Shown: positions 8,792-18,135 of the stretch, piece after piece | Layout: every line of letters begins with the position of its first letter | Position numbering within the stretch: position 1 is the stretch's first letter | Assembly (NCBI GenBank): GCA_018669475.1 | Contig: JABHCC010000038.1 | Coordinates: 1 to 64,000, forward strand | Direction: 5' to 3' | DNA length: 64,000 nt | From: Bacteroidota bacterium | Lineage (GTDB): Bacteria; Bacteroidota; Bacteroidia; Bacteroidales; UBA12481 | The notes under the pieces: model-generated | What the model saw: only the letters and a program-made list of their open reading frames with translations | The model's database searches: none | Told to the model about the DNA's origin: nothing | Translations under genes and position numbers: made by a program

Positions 8792-11700
8792 ATGTCAACC
8801 AGAATCAAAATACTACTAATATTATTTTCAATCACCCTTTCTTCTCATTCTCAAATTCTCGCACCAACACCGCCAATGGGTTGGAATAGCTGGAATTGTT
8901 TTCACGAGAAAATCAATGAGCAACAAATCAGAGATATCGCCGATGCAATGGTTTCATCTGGCATGCGGGATGCCGGATATGAATATCTGGTATTGGACGA
9001 TGGCTGGATGGCCAAAGAGAGAGATGAAAATGGCGATCTTCAGGCCGATCCTGATAAGTTCCCCAGTGGAATGAAAGCAATCGGTGATTACATTCACAGC
9101 AAAGGACTGAAATATGGAATATATGAATGTCGTGGATATCTTACCTGTCAGCGATTACCTGGGAGTTTTGAACATGAGGAGGCTGATATGGCCAAATTTG
9201 CTGAATGGGGAGTGGACTATATAAAGCTGGATGCTTGCTATGCCGAAAAGAATGGTCGTTTAACTACTGAAGATCTTCAAATTTATAAGGACGCTATTGC
9301 TAAAACCGGTCGAGCTATGATTCTGAGTATTTCAGATTTTGGCAATGGAGCCTGGGTATGGGGTGGAAAGAATTACGGCCAATTGTGGCGCTCTGGTTAT
9401 GATATCTATCCCTGGATTGAAAATGTGTATCACCATGCAGAATCATCAGGAGGCGACCTGAGAATTCATCCGGCCTTCAATGGTTTGTGGCAATTTGCTG
9501 GTCCTGGATACTGGAATGATCCTGATATGCTGCAGATAGGTAATCTGAAATCGGAGATGGAAGATAAAATCCATATGAGTTTGTGGTGCATGCTGGCTTC
9601 TCCCTTGATGGCCGGTAATGATCTTCGCCAAATGTCAGATACTGTTAATCAGATTCTTATTGCTCCGGAGGTAATAGCTGTTAATCAGGATTCCAGAGGA
9701 CATCAGGGCTACAAGGTTTTTGATAATGGGAAACAGCAGGTTTACAATAAGCCATTAGGAGATGGAACTACAGCAATATTGTTGTTTAATACAGATACAG
9801 CTCCCGCAAATGTTAGTGTATCATGGGAACAAGTTGGTCTGTCTGGAAAACAAAAAGTGCGAGATTTATGGGCACAAGAAAATCTGGGAACCTACAAAGA
9901 TGGCTTTACCGCCTGGCAACTTCCAAAACACGGACAGTATTTATTGAAGGTTGGGAAATCGGGATCTGATTTGATTCCTGGCCCTAATCCTGTCCCTGAA
10001 GAAAAGTACACGGCTACAAGTAATGGATTTAGCTATCTGAGTGATCTCTATTACATGATGAAATATGGACCAGCCCCTGAATATGATCACACTGAGGCTG
10101 GGCAGACTATTACTCTGGATGGAGTGACTTATGATAAGGGCTTATCATGCAAAAACGGAAGTATATTAATCTATAAGCTTGCAGGCAATTCGAATCGTTT
10201 CAGAGCCATGGTGGGATTAGATGATGCTTATGATGGTGAAGGTACAGGACGTTTCAGAGTGCTTAATGAAGATGCTTTTGGTGGACGGGTATTGTTCGAT
10301 AGTAGGTTGATGACTAAAGATTCAGCAGCAATACAAATTGATATCGACGTAAAAGGATTGGATTGTCTGTTCATAAAATTCGATGGAAAAGAAGAGGCAA
10401 TAGGAGATTGGGGGCATGCCCGACTAGTTGGTAGCTGGGATGCTCACAAAGTCAATTACGAATCTTCATACATTGACAGCATTATTAAGCAAACCGAATT
10501 GATCCCGATACGGGTCAATGGGGCAAAGGACAACAGAATCAATATTGTTATCATTAATCGTTGGGAAAAAAGGGACGAAAGACCTTATAATAATCAGGAT
10601 ATGCGTGCTGAATTCCTGGATGATGTGAACAAATCCATACTGGCAGCCCTAACACCAGGAAATCCTGTAGCACAAACTGCATATGCTAACTATCAGCAAT
10701 TCTTCAACCTTTATGCCTTATGGTGGCCTGAAACTCCTGAGTGGAAAAACGGAGTTGATTCTGAATTAATTAATGCCATACGCGACAGGATGTTTTTGCC
10801 ATGGGCAGATGAGCATACAGGCTGGGTAACTTTTTTGCTCATGCCTAATCGTGATGGTGGAGGCGGAGGAGCTGCACGAAATCTGGAGGATAGGGTAGGA
10901 AGTGCGGTAATTGTAGGCAATGCCATTGGTAAGATGTTACATGAAATATCGCATACCTGTACCTCAATAGGGGATGAATATACAGCAGGAGGAATCGGGA
11001 CAAAGGCTATACCAACATACACTGCTTCACTCGAATACGAGAGAGACGCAATCAAATGGAAGGCTTGGATTGATCCTGAAACTCCAATGCCAACACCATA
11101 TACCAGTGAATACATCGATAAGATTGGAGCTTTTGAAGGTGCACAGTATCATTTGACCAACTATTTCCGTCCGAGTGCCCAGGGCTGCATCATGGGAGCT
11201 GGCGTTTTCGACAATACAGAAGAAATGTGTGCCATTTGTGAACAGCGCCTTTCTATGAGGATGTACACACTGGTTTATCCAATTGAGGATACTTATCCGG
11301 CAGGAAAAGAACTGTTTCTTTCAGGAGCAATAACACAGCAATTCTCTGTAACAAGAGTGCATCCTGAACCCGACACACAAGAAACATTTTGGATACTCAA
11401 TGGTGAAGTAATTGCATCAGGTGTGGACGATGTGGTTATTGATTTAGAAGCAGAGCGGGAATATGAATTAGTCTTTACATTACGCGATACAACCTCTTTT
11501 ATCCGGGAGGATCCTCCCTTTGGCGAATTCCCCTATCGTGAAAGAAGGTGGCTTATCAATACCGGGGCTGATGAAGAGAGACATGAATCAAAATATACTT
11601 TTACCTGGACTGATACCCATCCGAAGCATGAGACAGGCTTACGGTACGAGGCTGAGGCAGCAGGTAATAATATGGGACAGGCAGATGTGAAACAATATTT

Positions 11701-12952
11701 TGGGGCCAGTGAGCAGGCCTTTGTGAAGCTTGGGGAGAAATCTCATAGAATCGACTGGGATATTACCGTGTTAAACAAGGATAGTTATTCTTTGGGTATT
11801 GTTTTCGCCAGTGCTCAAAAAGGCCCTACTAATCTTGAGCTATGGGTGAATGATGAGCTCCTGATTGATAATCTTGTTTTTCCTGCAACTCGTCCCATGT
11901 ATACTGGTTGGGATATGGTGAAATTTAAAGCACTACTCCATCCGGGAGGAAATAAAATAAGCCTTAAAACAAAGAATTCAAACTTGCTGAATGTAGATTA
12001 TTTATGGGTGCCTGAGCAGCCGCTTGAAGAAATTAGGCAAGTGGTTGAAGTGAAGACATTTATTATGGCCGATATTCATATGAAGAGACTTAAAACCGGA
12101 GGGGTAGAGCTTATTAAGCCAAATCCTGATCTGGAATATGTGTGGTATGCTGATAACCCGGTTTTTAGAGAAGAAAAACCTTCACAAGCCTTAGGCCGGG
12201 GGATAATTTTTCATCCTGAAAAGAGAGGAAATTACTTTTTGGCGGGCGTAAATAAATCAACGGGTGCAGTGAGTAGTAATCGGATGGGATTTTACTATAG
12301 TGAGGGGCCCGAAATTAAATCAAAATCAATTTTACCTCCGGATAAAACCAAAACTGCGAATTTGCTTCTGTGGTTGGATGCGAGTGATATAGATGGAGAT
12401 GGGGAAGTTGATAATCCGGCCCCATCGCGGGATCCTAATAAAAACTGGAAAGATAAAGCCCTGGGGATTAAGGGGCCTTTTATTAAATACAAACCTAATC
12501 AGCTCAATGGAATGGGTGTTGCGGGATTTGAGATGGTATGGTTGACGAATATTGAAAAGCCGGTGACGAATTTCCAGACAGTCATTATGGTTTACAAAGA
12601 GAGCAGTATGTCATTTGCAGGATCGAGCCCTTTTACTGGTTTGAGTAAACTAATCGGAAGGGCTGAGAAGCCTGAGGAACAGCTGTTTGACCAAGGTGTT
12701 TCAGATTTAACCAAAAAAGGTACGACTTATTTAAATGGGCAGGAAGTCAATCCTTTTCGTACTCCTAACCCTATGGACTATTGCATATTAACAGTTGAGT
12801 TTGCATCGAAAGTTCAGGAGCCAGTTAGAAATACTCATGGATATTGGGAAGGATCATTGGCGGAGATGCTTGTTTTTGATGGTATCCTGTCAGAAAAAGA
12901 AAGAATCGCTGTTGAGGCGGGCTTGCAGAAGAAATGGTTTTCGCTTAAGTAG
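8792..12952 (+). CDS. GH27 alpha-galactosidase fused to M64-type metallopeptidase, CBM and LamG domains
   Basis: A 1386-residue secreted protein (signal about 1-21). Residues about 22-395 are a GH27 alpha-galactosidase: PPMGWNSWNCF, LDDGWM, YIKLDAC with expected nucleophile D147, and WNDPDMLQIGN with D243 as expected acid/base. An NPCBM-type domain follows (about 405-555). Residues about 580-835 resemble peptidase family M64 (IgA-peptidase-like): NRINIVIINRW, FFNLYALWW, then HEISHTCTSIGDEY with H717, E718 and H721 as the HExxH site and D728 a possible third zinc ligand. Next come a CBM6/35-like jellyroll (about 949-1075, RYEAEAAGNN) and a C-terminal LamG-like domain (about 1187-1386). The reading frame is open throughout, so the fusion is genuine in this sequence. 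The likely role is removing alpha-galactose and cleaving protein on a glycoprotein or proteoglycan. Confidence 0.85.
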   Translation: MSTRIKILLILFSITLSSHSQILAPTPPMGWNSWNCFHEKINEQQIRDIADAMVSSGMRDAGYEYLVLDDGWMAKERDENGDLQADPDKFPSGMKAIGDYIHSKGLKYGIYECRGYLTCQRLPGSFEHEEADMAKFAEWGVDYIKLDACYAEKNGRLTTEDLQIYKDAIAKTGRAMILSISDFGNGAWVWGGKNYGQLWRSGYDIYPWIENVYHHAESSGGDLRIHPAFNGLWQFAGPGYWNDPDMLQIGNLKSEMEDKIHMSLWCMLASPLMAGNDLRQMSDTVNQILIAPEVIAVNQDSRGHQGYKVFDNGKQQVYNKPLGDGTTAILLFNTDTAPANVSVSWEQVGLSGKQKVRDLWAQENLGTYKDGFTAWQLPKHGQYLLKVGKSGSDLIPGPNPVPEEKYTATSNGFSYLSDLYYMMKYGPAPEYDHTEAGQTITLDGVTYDKGLSCKNGSILIYKLAGNSNRFRAMVGLDDAYDGEGTGRFRVLNEDAFGGRVLFDSRLMTKDSAAIQIDIDVKGLDCLFIKFDGKEEAIGDWGHARLVGSWDAHKVNYESSYIDSIIKQTELIPIRVNGAKDNRINIVIINRWEKRDERPYNNQDMRAEFLDDVNKSILAALTPGNPVAQTAYANYQQFFNLYALWWPETPEWKNGVDSELINAIRDRMFLPWADEHTGWVTFLLMPNRDGGGGGAARNLEDRVGSAVIVGNAIGKMLHEISHTCTSIGDEYTAGGIGTKAIPTYTASLEYERDAIKWKAWIDPETPMPTPYTSEYIDKIGAFEGAQYHLTNYFRPSAQGCIMGAGVFDNTEEMCAICEQRLSMRMYTLVYPIEDTYPAGKELFLSGAITQQFSVTRVHPEPDTQETFWILNGEVIASGVDDVVIDLEAEREYELVFTLRDTTSFIREDPPFGEFPYRERRWLINTGADEERHESKYTFTWTDTHPKHETGLRYEAEAAGNNMGQADVKQYFGASEQAFVKLGEKSHRIDWDITVLNKDSYSLGIVFASAQKGPTNLELWVNDELLIDNLVFPATRPMYTGWDMVKFKALLHPGGNKISLKTKNSNLLNVDYLWVPEQPLEEIRQVVEVKTFIMADIHMKRLKTGGVELIKPNPDLEYVWYADNPVFREEKPSQALGRGIIFHPEKRGNYFLAGVNKSTGAVSSNRMGFYYSEGPEIKSKSILPPDKTKTANLLLWLDASDIDGDGEVDNPAPSRDPNKNWKDKALGIKGPFIKYKPNQLNGMGVAGFEMVWLTNIEKPVTNFQTVIMVYKESSMSFAGSSPFTGLSKLIGRAEKPEEQLFDQGVSDLTKKGTTYLNGQEVNPFRTPNPMDYCILTVEFASKVQEPVRNTHGYWEGSLAEMLVFDGILSEKERIAVEAGLQKKWFSLK

Positions 12953-12994
12953 AAAGGTGGGGGGGGTGGTGCCTTTGAGTTGTGCGGAGATCGT

Positions 12995-13093
12995 CCTCGG
13001 GCTTCACCCGAGGTAAAGGAGATTCTGCCCCTCTGGGGCAGGCCCTCAGCTCCGAAGGAGTTGAATCTCAGATTCCCTGGGTGAAGCCCAGGG
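12995..13093. repeat. Cluster of four REP-like hairpins beside the RAYT gene
   Basis: Four short GC-rich palindromes lie in 99 bp, in strong contrast to the AT-rich surroundings. They are CCTCGGG/CCCGAGG (12995-13013, 5-nt loop), CTGCCCC/GGGGCAG (13025-13041, 3-nt loop), TCAGCTCC/GGAGTTGA (13046-13064, GAA loop, one G-T pair) and CCCTGGG/CCCAGGG (13075-13093, 5-nt loop). The loops CTTCA of hairpin 1 and TGAAG of hairpin 4 are reverse complements. Such palindromes next to a RAYT are its expected substrates. Confidence 0.75.
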
Positions 13094-13151
13094 TTGTTGG
13101 CAGTGCAGACTGGGCTACGTCAGGACCACGCTTTCGCACTGGCCTCTCACC

Positions 13152-13601
13152 CTACGGGAAGTACCTCTCGTCTACTTTGATCCCTTGACTTTTGAGTATA
13201 CTTCTTAGCTCGGCTTTATGAGATCTCTTTTTGTGATGTTCTCTTTGGTTCTTTATGTAGTTGGCAATCACGTTCTTATCTCTCCATGCGTAGGTGAATG
13301 CTGCATAACCTACTGACCAGCCATGGAATTTTGGGAATTTATCTGACTTTTTTAACCAGATCGAGGAGGCAGTCTTGATGTCGCGGATAAAATCAGCAAG
13401 GGCTATCGATGGGTGTAAATCACAAAGAATGTGCACATGATCTTCCATTCCATTGATGCGATAGAGGATACATCTTTTGTTTTTTATTGCCCCCATTAAG
13501 TAAGCATAGAGCTCATTGGAGTCTTCCAGTGTAAGAGATTTTCGATTAGACTTTGTGCGCAGTACGATGTGATAAAGGAGTTGACGGTAACTTGGCATCA
13601 T
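13152..13601 (-). CDS. REP-associated tyrosine transposase (IS200-like, Y1 HUH family)
   Basis: A 149-residue protein of the Y1 transposase/RAYT family, which nick and join single-stranded DNA at palindromic REP sequences. The HUH motif is HVH (H55, H57, in MEDHVHILC) and the candidate nucleophile is Y115 in NYIKNQREHH. The N-terminus (SYRQLLYHIVLRTK) is the typical opening. The gene appears full length and is flanked on its 3' side by a cluster of REP-like hairpins. It sits between two PUL hydrolase genes, so the insertion or domestication happened inside the locus. Whether it is active or a resident RAYT is not visible here. Confidence 0.88.
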   Translation of the reverse strand: MMPSYRQLLYHIVLRTKSNRKSLTLEDSNELYAYLMGAIKNKRCILYRINGMEDHVHILCDLHPSIALADFIRDIKTASSIWLKKSDKFPKFHGWSVGYAAFTYAWRDKNVIANYIKNQREHHKKRSHKAELRSILKSQGIKVDERYFP

Positions 13602-13711
13602 ACCTTTTACGGAGCATTTTCACCTTGGTTACATTCGCAAGGCAATATTTTGGATCTATTGGCATAAAAAGTGGATTGCTTCTTTATCTTATTAAGCTAA
13701 CTTTATTGTCT

Positions 13712-16525
13712 ATGAAAGACTTACGCGCTATTTTTTGTGGGGCTATAATAATGGCTTTTTCATGCTTTTTGCCTGGCACTAGCGAGGCTCAAACATTATC
13801 CTCTGATCCACTTTTTGAATTATTCAAGAATCCACCAGCTGAAGCTAAACCGTTTGTAAGATGGTGGTGGAATGGTAATCGGGTTAATGAAAAGGAAGTT
13901 CTTAGAGAGCTTGATCTGCTCAAACAAGCTGGCTTTGGCGGGGTAGAGATTAATCCAATCGCTATGCCTCCCCACTCGAAGGAGCCAATGCAAGAGCCCC
14001 TTGAATGGCTTAGTCCTGAATGGAATAAGGTGCTTAAAGCTGCATGTGTTGGAGCCAAAGAGAGAGGCATGATTGCAGATTTGCTGGTTGGATCTGGTTG
14101 GCCATTCGGCGGTAAATTTCTCAGGCCTGATCAAACAATTGAAAGAATGGCTGTTAATTATAAGGATATTAAGGGCTCTAAAAAGATCTCATTAAATGTT
14201 TCTGATCTGGAGGATGACTTACCCAAAGAGTATTTGGGTGGACAACTGGAGAAAGAGTCAGAAAGGATTCTGACTTTTGTAAGACTATTTCCTCAGAACC
14301 TAAATAGTACACATCAAATTATAGATTTGATGCCATTCGTGAAAGATAATTCAATTGTTTACCAGATACCTGAAGGAGAGTATAGATTGGCCTGGGGTGT
14401 GCTACAGAAGGGATATCGGGAAGTTGTTCATGGAACACTGGGTGCCGATGGTCCAACCATGAATCATCTTGATGAGGAAGTAACTCTGGCCTTTTTAAAT
14501 CGACTAAAAGAGATAGAAAGAGATCTTGGAATTCCTTTGGCTGAATTAGTCAGGGCCTTATTTTGTGATAGCATGGAACTGGCCGGATCAAACTGGTGCA
14601 ACGATTTTGCAAGTGAATTCATGAAACGGATGGGGTATTCTCTTGATCCTTTTTATCCATTTATCTTTCATTATTTCAGTGAGCCTTACCCATATGAGAT
14701 TAATAGCGCCGCTTTTGCTGATACTCTGCTGCGAGTAAGGTATGATTATAACCGTGTTTTAGTGGACCTTTTCCAGGAAAGGTTTACGAGTGTATTTAAA
14801 CAGTTTTGCATGGAGAATGACTTATTGTGTCGTTTTCAGGCTTATGGAAGCCCTTGGCTGATAGGTATTCTTGACGGTTATCTACAAGCTGATATCCCTG
14901 AAAGTAATAATTGGTTTTATGTGCAAAATTCCAAACCAGAGGCTGAAGATTATTTTACCTGGGTTAAACAACATGGATCGATGATCTGGAATAAATATGC
15001 TTCAACTGCAGCCCATCTTACTAATCGCGATATCGTCAGTTGTGAGGCAATGACAAATCTGGGTGGGGTTTTTAAGGCCTCATTATCAACCATAAAGCAA
15101 GCGGATGATATGAATTTTATTAGCGGGATTACCCACTCAGTTTTGCATGGTTATAATTATTCTCCACCCGAGGCTGGATTTCCAGGATGGATCAGATATG
15201 GTACATTCTTTAGCGAGCACAATACTCTTTGGCCACATTTTTCAAAGTGGCTCCGGTATACTTCAAGGATATCTGCCGTTTTGCAAAACTCAGATCCTGA
15301 TATTGACATTGCTATCCTGGGGCCGGAGGCTGATACCTGGAGCAAGGATGGATTACGGAGAGTGCCCTTTCATATGGAACCCTCGTATGTATATGATTTG
15401 TGGCAAGCTATTAGCCAGAATGGTAGTTCATGCGATTACATTAATGAGAGAGTTATACAGGATGCCAATATGAAGAAAGGACTGATTAAATACGGACCTA
15501 TGGCCTATAAGACACTCATCCTTGCTGATACGAAAAGTATGAGTACTAAAACGCTCAGGGCTATTGAACAGTTTGTTAAGAAGGGAGGGAAAGTTATTTT
15601 CATTGGTCAGGAACCAGTGCGATCGAGCTCTTTGTCAAAACCAGATCAGGATGAAGTAATCCTGTCCTTCATGCAGAAAATAAAGAAGTATGATAATCAG
15701 CTTGTTTTTATTGATGCCCCATTGTCAGGAATCAATATAACTGAATGGGTGGGATCTTTGTTCAATAAGGCTAAAATTCGTCCTGATTTAAATATTGGGA
15801 GTCCTGACCAATCCTTATATCAGATCCATCACAAATATGGAGATTCAGATATATTTTTCATTACCAATACAAACCGCAAACGAAAAATCATTAACCAGGC
15901 CGACTTTGAATTGGAGGGAAAGAGTGTGTGGAAATGGAATCCTGAGAAAGGAACAAGAGAGCTATTGAGCTACGAAAATAATACCATTTATTTTTCCCTG
16001 AATCCTTTAGAAAGCATGCTTCTGTTTATTGAGCCAGGACAAGGAAATACTAATGCGAAAAGATACGCTCATATTCCCAAGGAGCTTGAAGAAATGAAGA
16101 TTCAGGCGGGCTGGATAGCTAAGTTTGTGCCGATTGAAGGAGAACCATTTAGCAGAACATTCACAGAATTGATTGATTTTAAAGAGTCAAGTGACACACT
16201 TTTGCAGAATTTTGCCGGAAGAGTTGTCTATTCAACGAGCTTTGATGCAAGCGAATCGAATTTTGCTTCATTAAATCTTGGCATCGTGAATGATGGAGTA
16301 ACAAAAGTTGTACTCAATGGAATGTCTCTGGGCCAACGATGGTATGGAAAACACATATATGAGCTGGATAGTCAGATGAGACTTGGTCCTAATACACTGG
16401 AAATTGAGTATACCAGTCTCCTATGGAACTATTGCAGAAGTTTGGATATGCCAGAGACTAATAGATGGATTCGGAACCGGGACCTTATTTCAAATGGTTT
16501 GTTAGGACCCGTGGTTTTTGACTAA
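13712..16525 (+). CDS. GH106-family alpha-L-rhamnosidase-like protein
   Basis: A 937-residue exported protein. ATG 13712 begins a signal peptide (MKDLRAIFCGAIIMAFSCF... ending in SEAQ); the longer open frame would overlap the transposase and is rejected. The N-terminal GH106 signature is clear: FVRWWWNGNRVNEKEVLREL then QAGFGGVEINPIA. The barrel continues through SCEAMTNLGG, where E445 is a candidate catalytic acid, and HGYNYSPPEAGFPGW. A C-terminal beta-sandwich ends with NTLEIEYTSLLWN. Characterised GH106 enzymes release alpha-L-rhamnose from complex glycans; exact specificity cannot be read from sequence. A second GH106 is encoded at 39552. It is convergent with the oxidoreductase gene. 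Confidence 0.85.
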   Translation: MKDLRAIFCGAIIMAFSCFLPGTSEAQTLSSDPLFELFKNPPAEAKPFVRWWWNGNRVNEKEVLRELDLLKQAGFGGVEINPIAMPPHSKEPMQEPLEWLSPEWNKVLKAACVGAKERGMIADLLVGSGWPFGGKFLRPDQTIERMAVNYKDIKGSKKISLNVSDLEDDLPKEYLGGQLEKESERILTFVRLFPQNLNSTHQIIDLMPFVKDNSIVYQIPEGEYRLAWGVLQKGYREVVHGTLGADGPTMNHLDEEVTLAFLNRLKEIERDLGIPLAELVRALFCDSMELAGSNWCNDFASEFMKRMGYSLDPFYPFIFHYFSEPYPYEINSAAFADTLLRVRYDYNRVLVDLFQERFTSVFKQFCMENDLLCRFQAYGSPWLIGILDGYLQADIPESNNWFYVQNSKPEAEDYFTWVKQHGSMIWNKYASTAAHLTNRDIVSCEAMTNLGGVFKASLSTIKQADDMNFISGITHSVLHGYNYSPPEAGFPGWIRYGTFFSEHNTLWPHFSKWLRYTSRISAVLQNSDPDIDIAILGPEADTWSKDGLRRVPFHMEPSYVYDLWQAISQNGSSCDYINERVIQDANMKKGLIKYGPMAYKTLILADTKSMSTKTLRAIEQFVKKGGKVIFIGQEPVRSSSLSKPDQDEVILSFMQKIKKYDNQLVFIDAPLSGINITEWVGSLFNKAKIRPDLNIGSPDQSLYQIHHKYGDSDIFFITNTNRKRKIINQADFELEGKSVWKWNPEKGTRELLSYENNTIYFSLNPLESMLLFIEPGQGNTNAKRYAHIPKELEEMKIQAGWIAKFVPIEGEPFSRTFTELIDFKESSDTLLQNFAGRVVYSTSFDASESNFASLNLGIVNDGVTKVVLNGMSLGQRWYGKHIYELDSQMRLGPNTLEIEYTSLLWNYCRSLDMPETNRWIRNRDLISNGLLGPVVFD

Positions 16526-16595
16526 AATAGTTAATCTAAAACAACAGGCAATCATAAGAGCAAAACCAATTCTTAGAGTCTTAAGTCTTATTTTA

Positions 16596-17933
16596 TTACC
16601 ATCCGGCTCTTGTTGGTTCTTTAATAAACCGATCAAATTCAGGATGGTTCGAAACCTTCATGTTCTTCGCATCATATTCGATACGACTATTGGTCTTCTG
16701 TGCCAAAGCACCAAGCAATACCATTTCGGTCAAATCAGAAGCATAATCAAAGTTTGATCCTGGTGCGGGGCCATCTCCTTTGATAGCATTTATCCATTCT
16801 AGTTGTGGCCCGCTACCTATTCTTGAAATAGTTGGCGTGGGCTGGTTCTCCTGAAAATGCAACCATTCTTCTTCTGGCAACAACAGCCTCTCATATTCTG
16901 GTCTGGCACCAGTTTTTAAAGAAACTTTATCACCTACCATTATCATCCCTGAATCCGGCAGGCTTTCTATTCCCCACTCAGGATTAGGCTCAGGTTTGTG
17001 TCCGCCCTGATACCATTTAAGTGTAACTGGTGGCTTATTCCCTCTGGCCGGAAATTCATAACGAACAATGGAGGCATCCTCTAGAAAGCCATCAGGAGTT
17101 TCACTCTTATATTCTGAAACGATCAAATTCGGGGCTCCTAAATCGAGAGACCAGAAAGGAGCATCCAGAGTATGGCACCCCCAATCACCTAACATACCAC
17201 TACTGAAATCATACCATCCTCTCCAAACACGGGGCAGGTAGAAGTTTGTATACTGACGCATCTTAGCAGGCCCTAACCAAAGATCCCAATCTAATTCAGA
17301 GGGAATAGCAATCTCAGGTGGTGGAAAATTGGCAGGTTTCCTAAACCAATTTCCTCCCCATGAAGGTCCGTTAAACCATGCATGAACTTCTCTTACCTCG
17401 CCTAAAACTCCAGCCTCATACCACTCTTTAACCCTTCTTATTCCGTCAGTGGCATGTCCCTGATTACCCATCTGTGAAATAATTTTCTTTTTGGCTGCTC
17501 GTTCTTTTAGTTCTCTTACCTGCCACACATTATGGGCAAGAGGTTTCTCAACATAAACATGCATACCCAAATCAATAGCTGCAATGGTTGCCGCAAAGTG
17601 TGTGTGATCTGGTGTTGAAACAATAACCGCATCAATTTGCCTTTGCATTTTGTCGAACATCACTCTGTAATCTTTAAATCTGCGGGCTTCTGGAAAAGCT
17701 TCAACTGCAGGACCAATCATTCGGTCATCGACATCACATATGGCAACAATATTTTCTTCTACGAATGGCTTCCAATTCTGAATCCCTCGACCTCCTGCAC
17801 CAATAATGGCGATATTAAGTCTGTTGTTGGCAGAACAGCTTAATAGATGTGGAGCGATAAGAATTCCTGATCCCAAAGCCCCGGCAGTTTTTACAAAGTT
17901 TCTTCGGCTGATATTTAAAGGTTTGTTTGGCAT
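16596..17933 (-). CDS. Tat-exported Gfo/Idh/MocA family oxidoreductase
   Basis: A 445-residue NAD(P)-dependent oxidoreductase-like protein. The N-terminus has a twin-arginine signal (SRRNFVKTAGALGSG) followed by a Cys after the hydrophobic stretch (HLLSCSANN), so it is probably exported folded with its cofactor bound. The Rossmann motif is IAIIGAGGRGIQN, and the family signature EKPLAHN lies around residue 134. Tat-exported members include glycosidases that use an NAD-dependent redox mechanism, as in GH109, so it may act on a sugar or glycoside in the periplasm. It lies downstream of the sulfatase on the same strand with a 202-bp gap. Confidence 0.85.
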   Translation of the reverse strand: MPNKPLNISRRNFVKTAGALGSGILIAPHLLSCSANNRLNIAIIGAGGRGIQNWKPFVEENIVAICDVDDRMIGPAVEAFPEARRFKDYRVMFDKMQRQIDAVIVSTPDHTHFAATIAAIDLGMHVYVEKPLAHNVWQVRELKERAAKKKIISQMGNQGHATDGIRRVKEWYEAGVLGEVREVHAWFNGPSWGGNWFRKPANFPPPEIAIPSELDWDLWLGPAKMRQYTNFYLPRVWRGWYDFSSGMLGDWGCHTLDAPFWSLDLGAPNLIVSEYKSETPDGFLEDASIVRYEFPARGNKPPVTLKWYQGGHKPEPNPEWGIESLPDSGMIMVGDKVSLKTGARPEYERLLLPEEEWLHFQENQPTPTISRIGSGPQLEWINAIKGDGPAPGSNFDYASDLTEMVLLGALAQKTNSRIEYDAKNMKVSNHPEFDRFIKEPTRAGW

Positions 17934-18135
17934 AGTTATTTAGCTTATGAGACTGTTTAATTCACAAATTTAATAAACGCACGACCAATTAAGCCCGAAT
18001 CAAGCAATTTACCTTGTTTGAATTTGGTTTAAATAATGATGTTGGTGAATTGATTATTTTCACCATCCTGCAACTTATCGGTGATTTCAATTAATTGTGA
18101 CACTGGCTATTTCCTGAATATTTGGTCTTCAACTA

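Noticed and set aside
12995-13093. CRISPR array
   Set aside because: The palindromes differ from one another and have no regular repeat-spacer pattern or cas genes.
13553-13711. Longer start for the GH106 protein overlapping the transposase
   Set aside because: It would bury the signal peptide and run antisense through the RAYT N-terminus; ATG 13712 starts a normal signal peptide.
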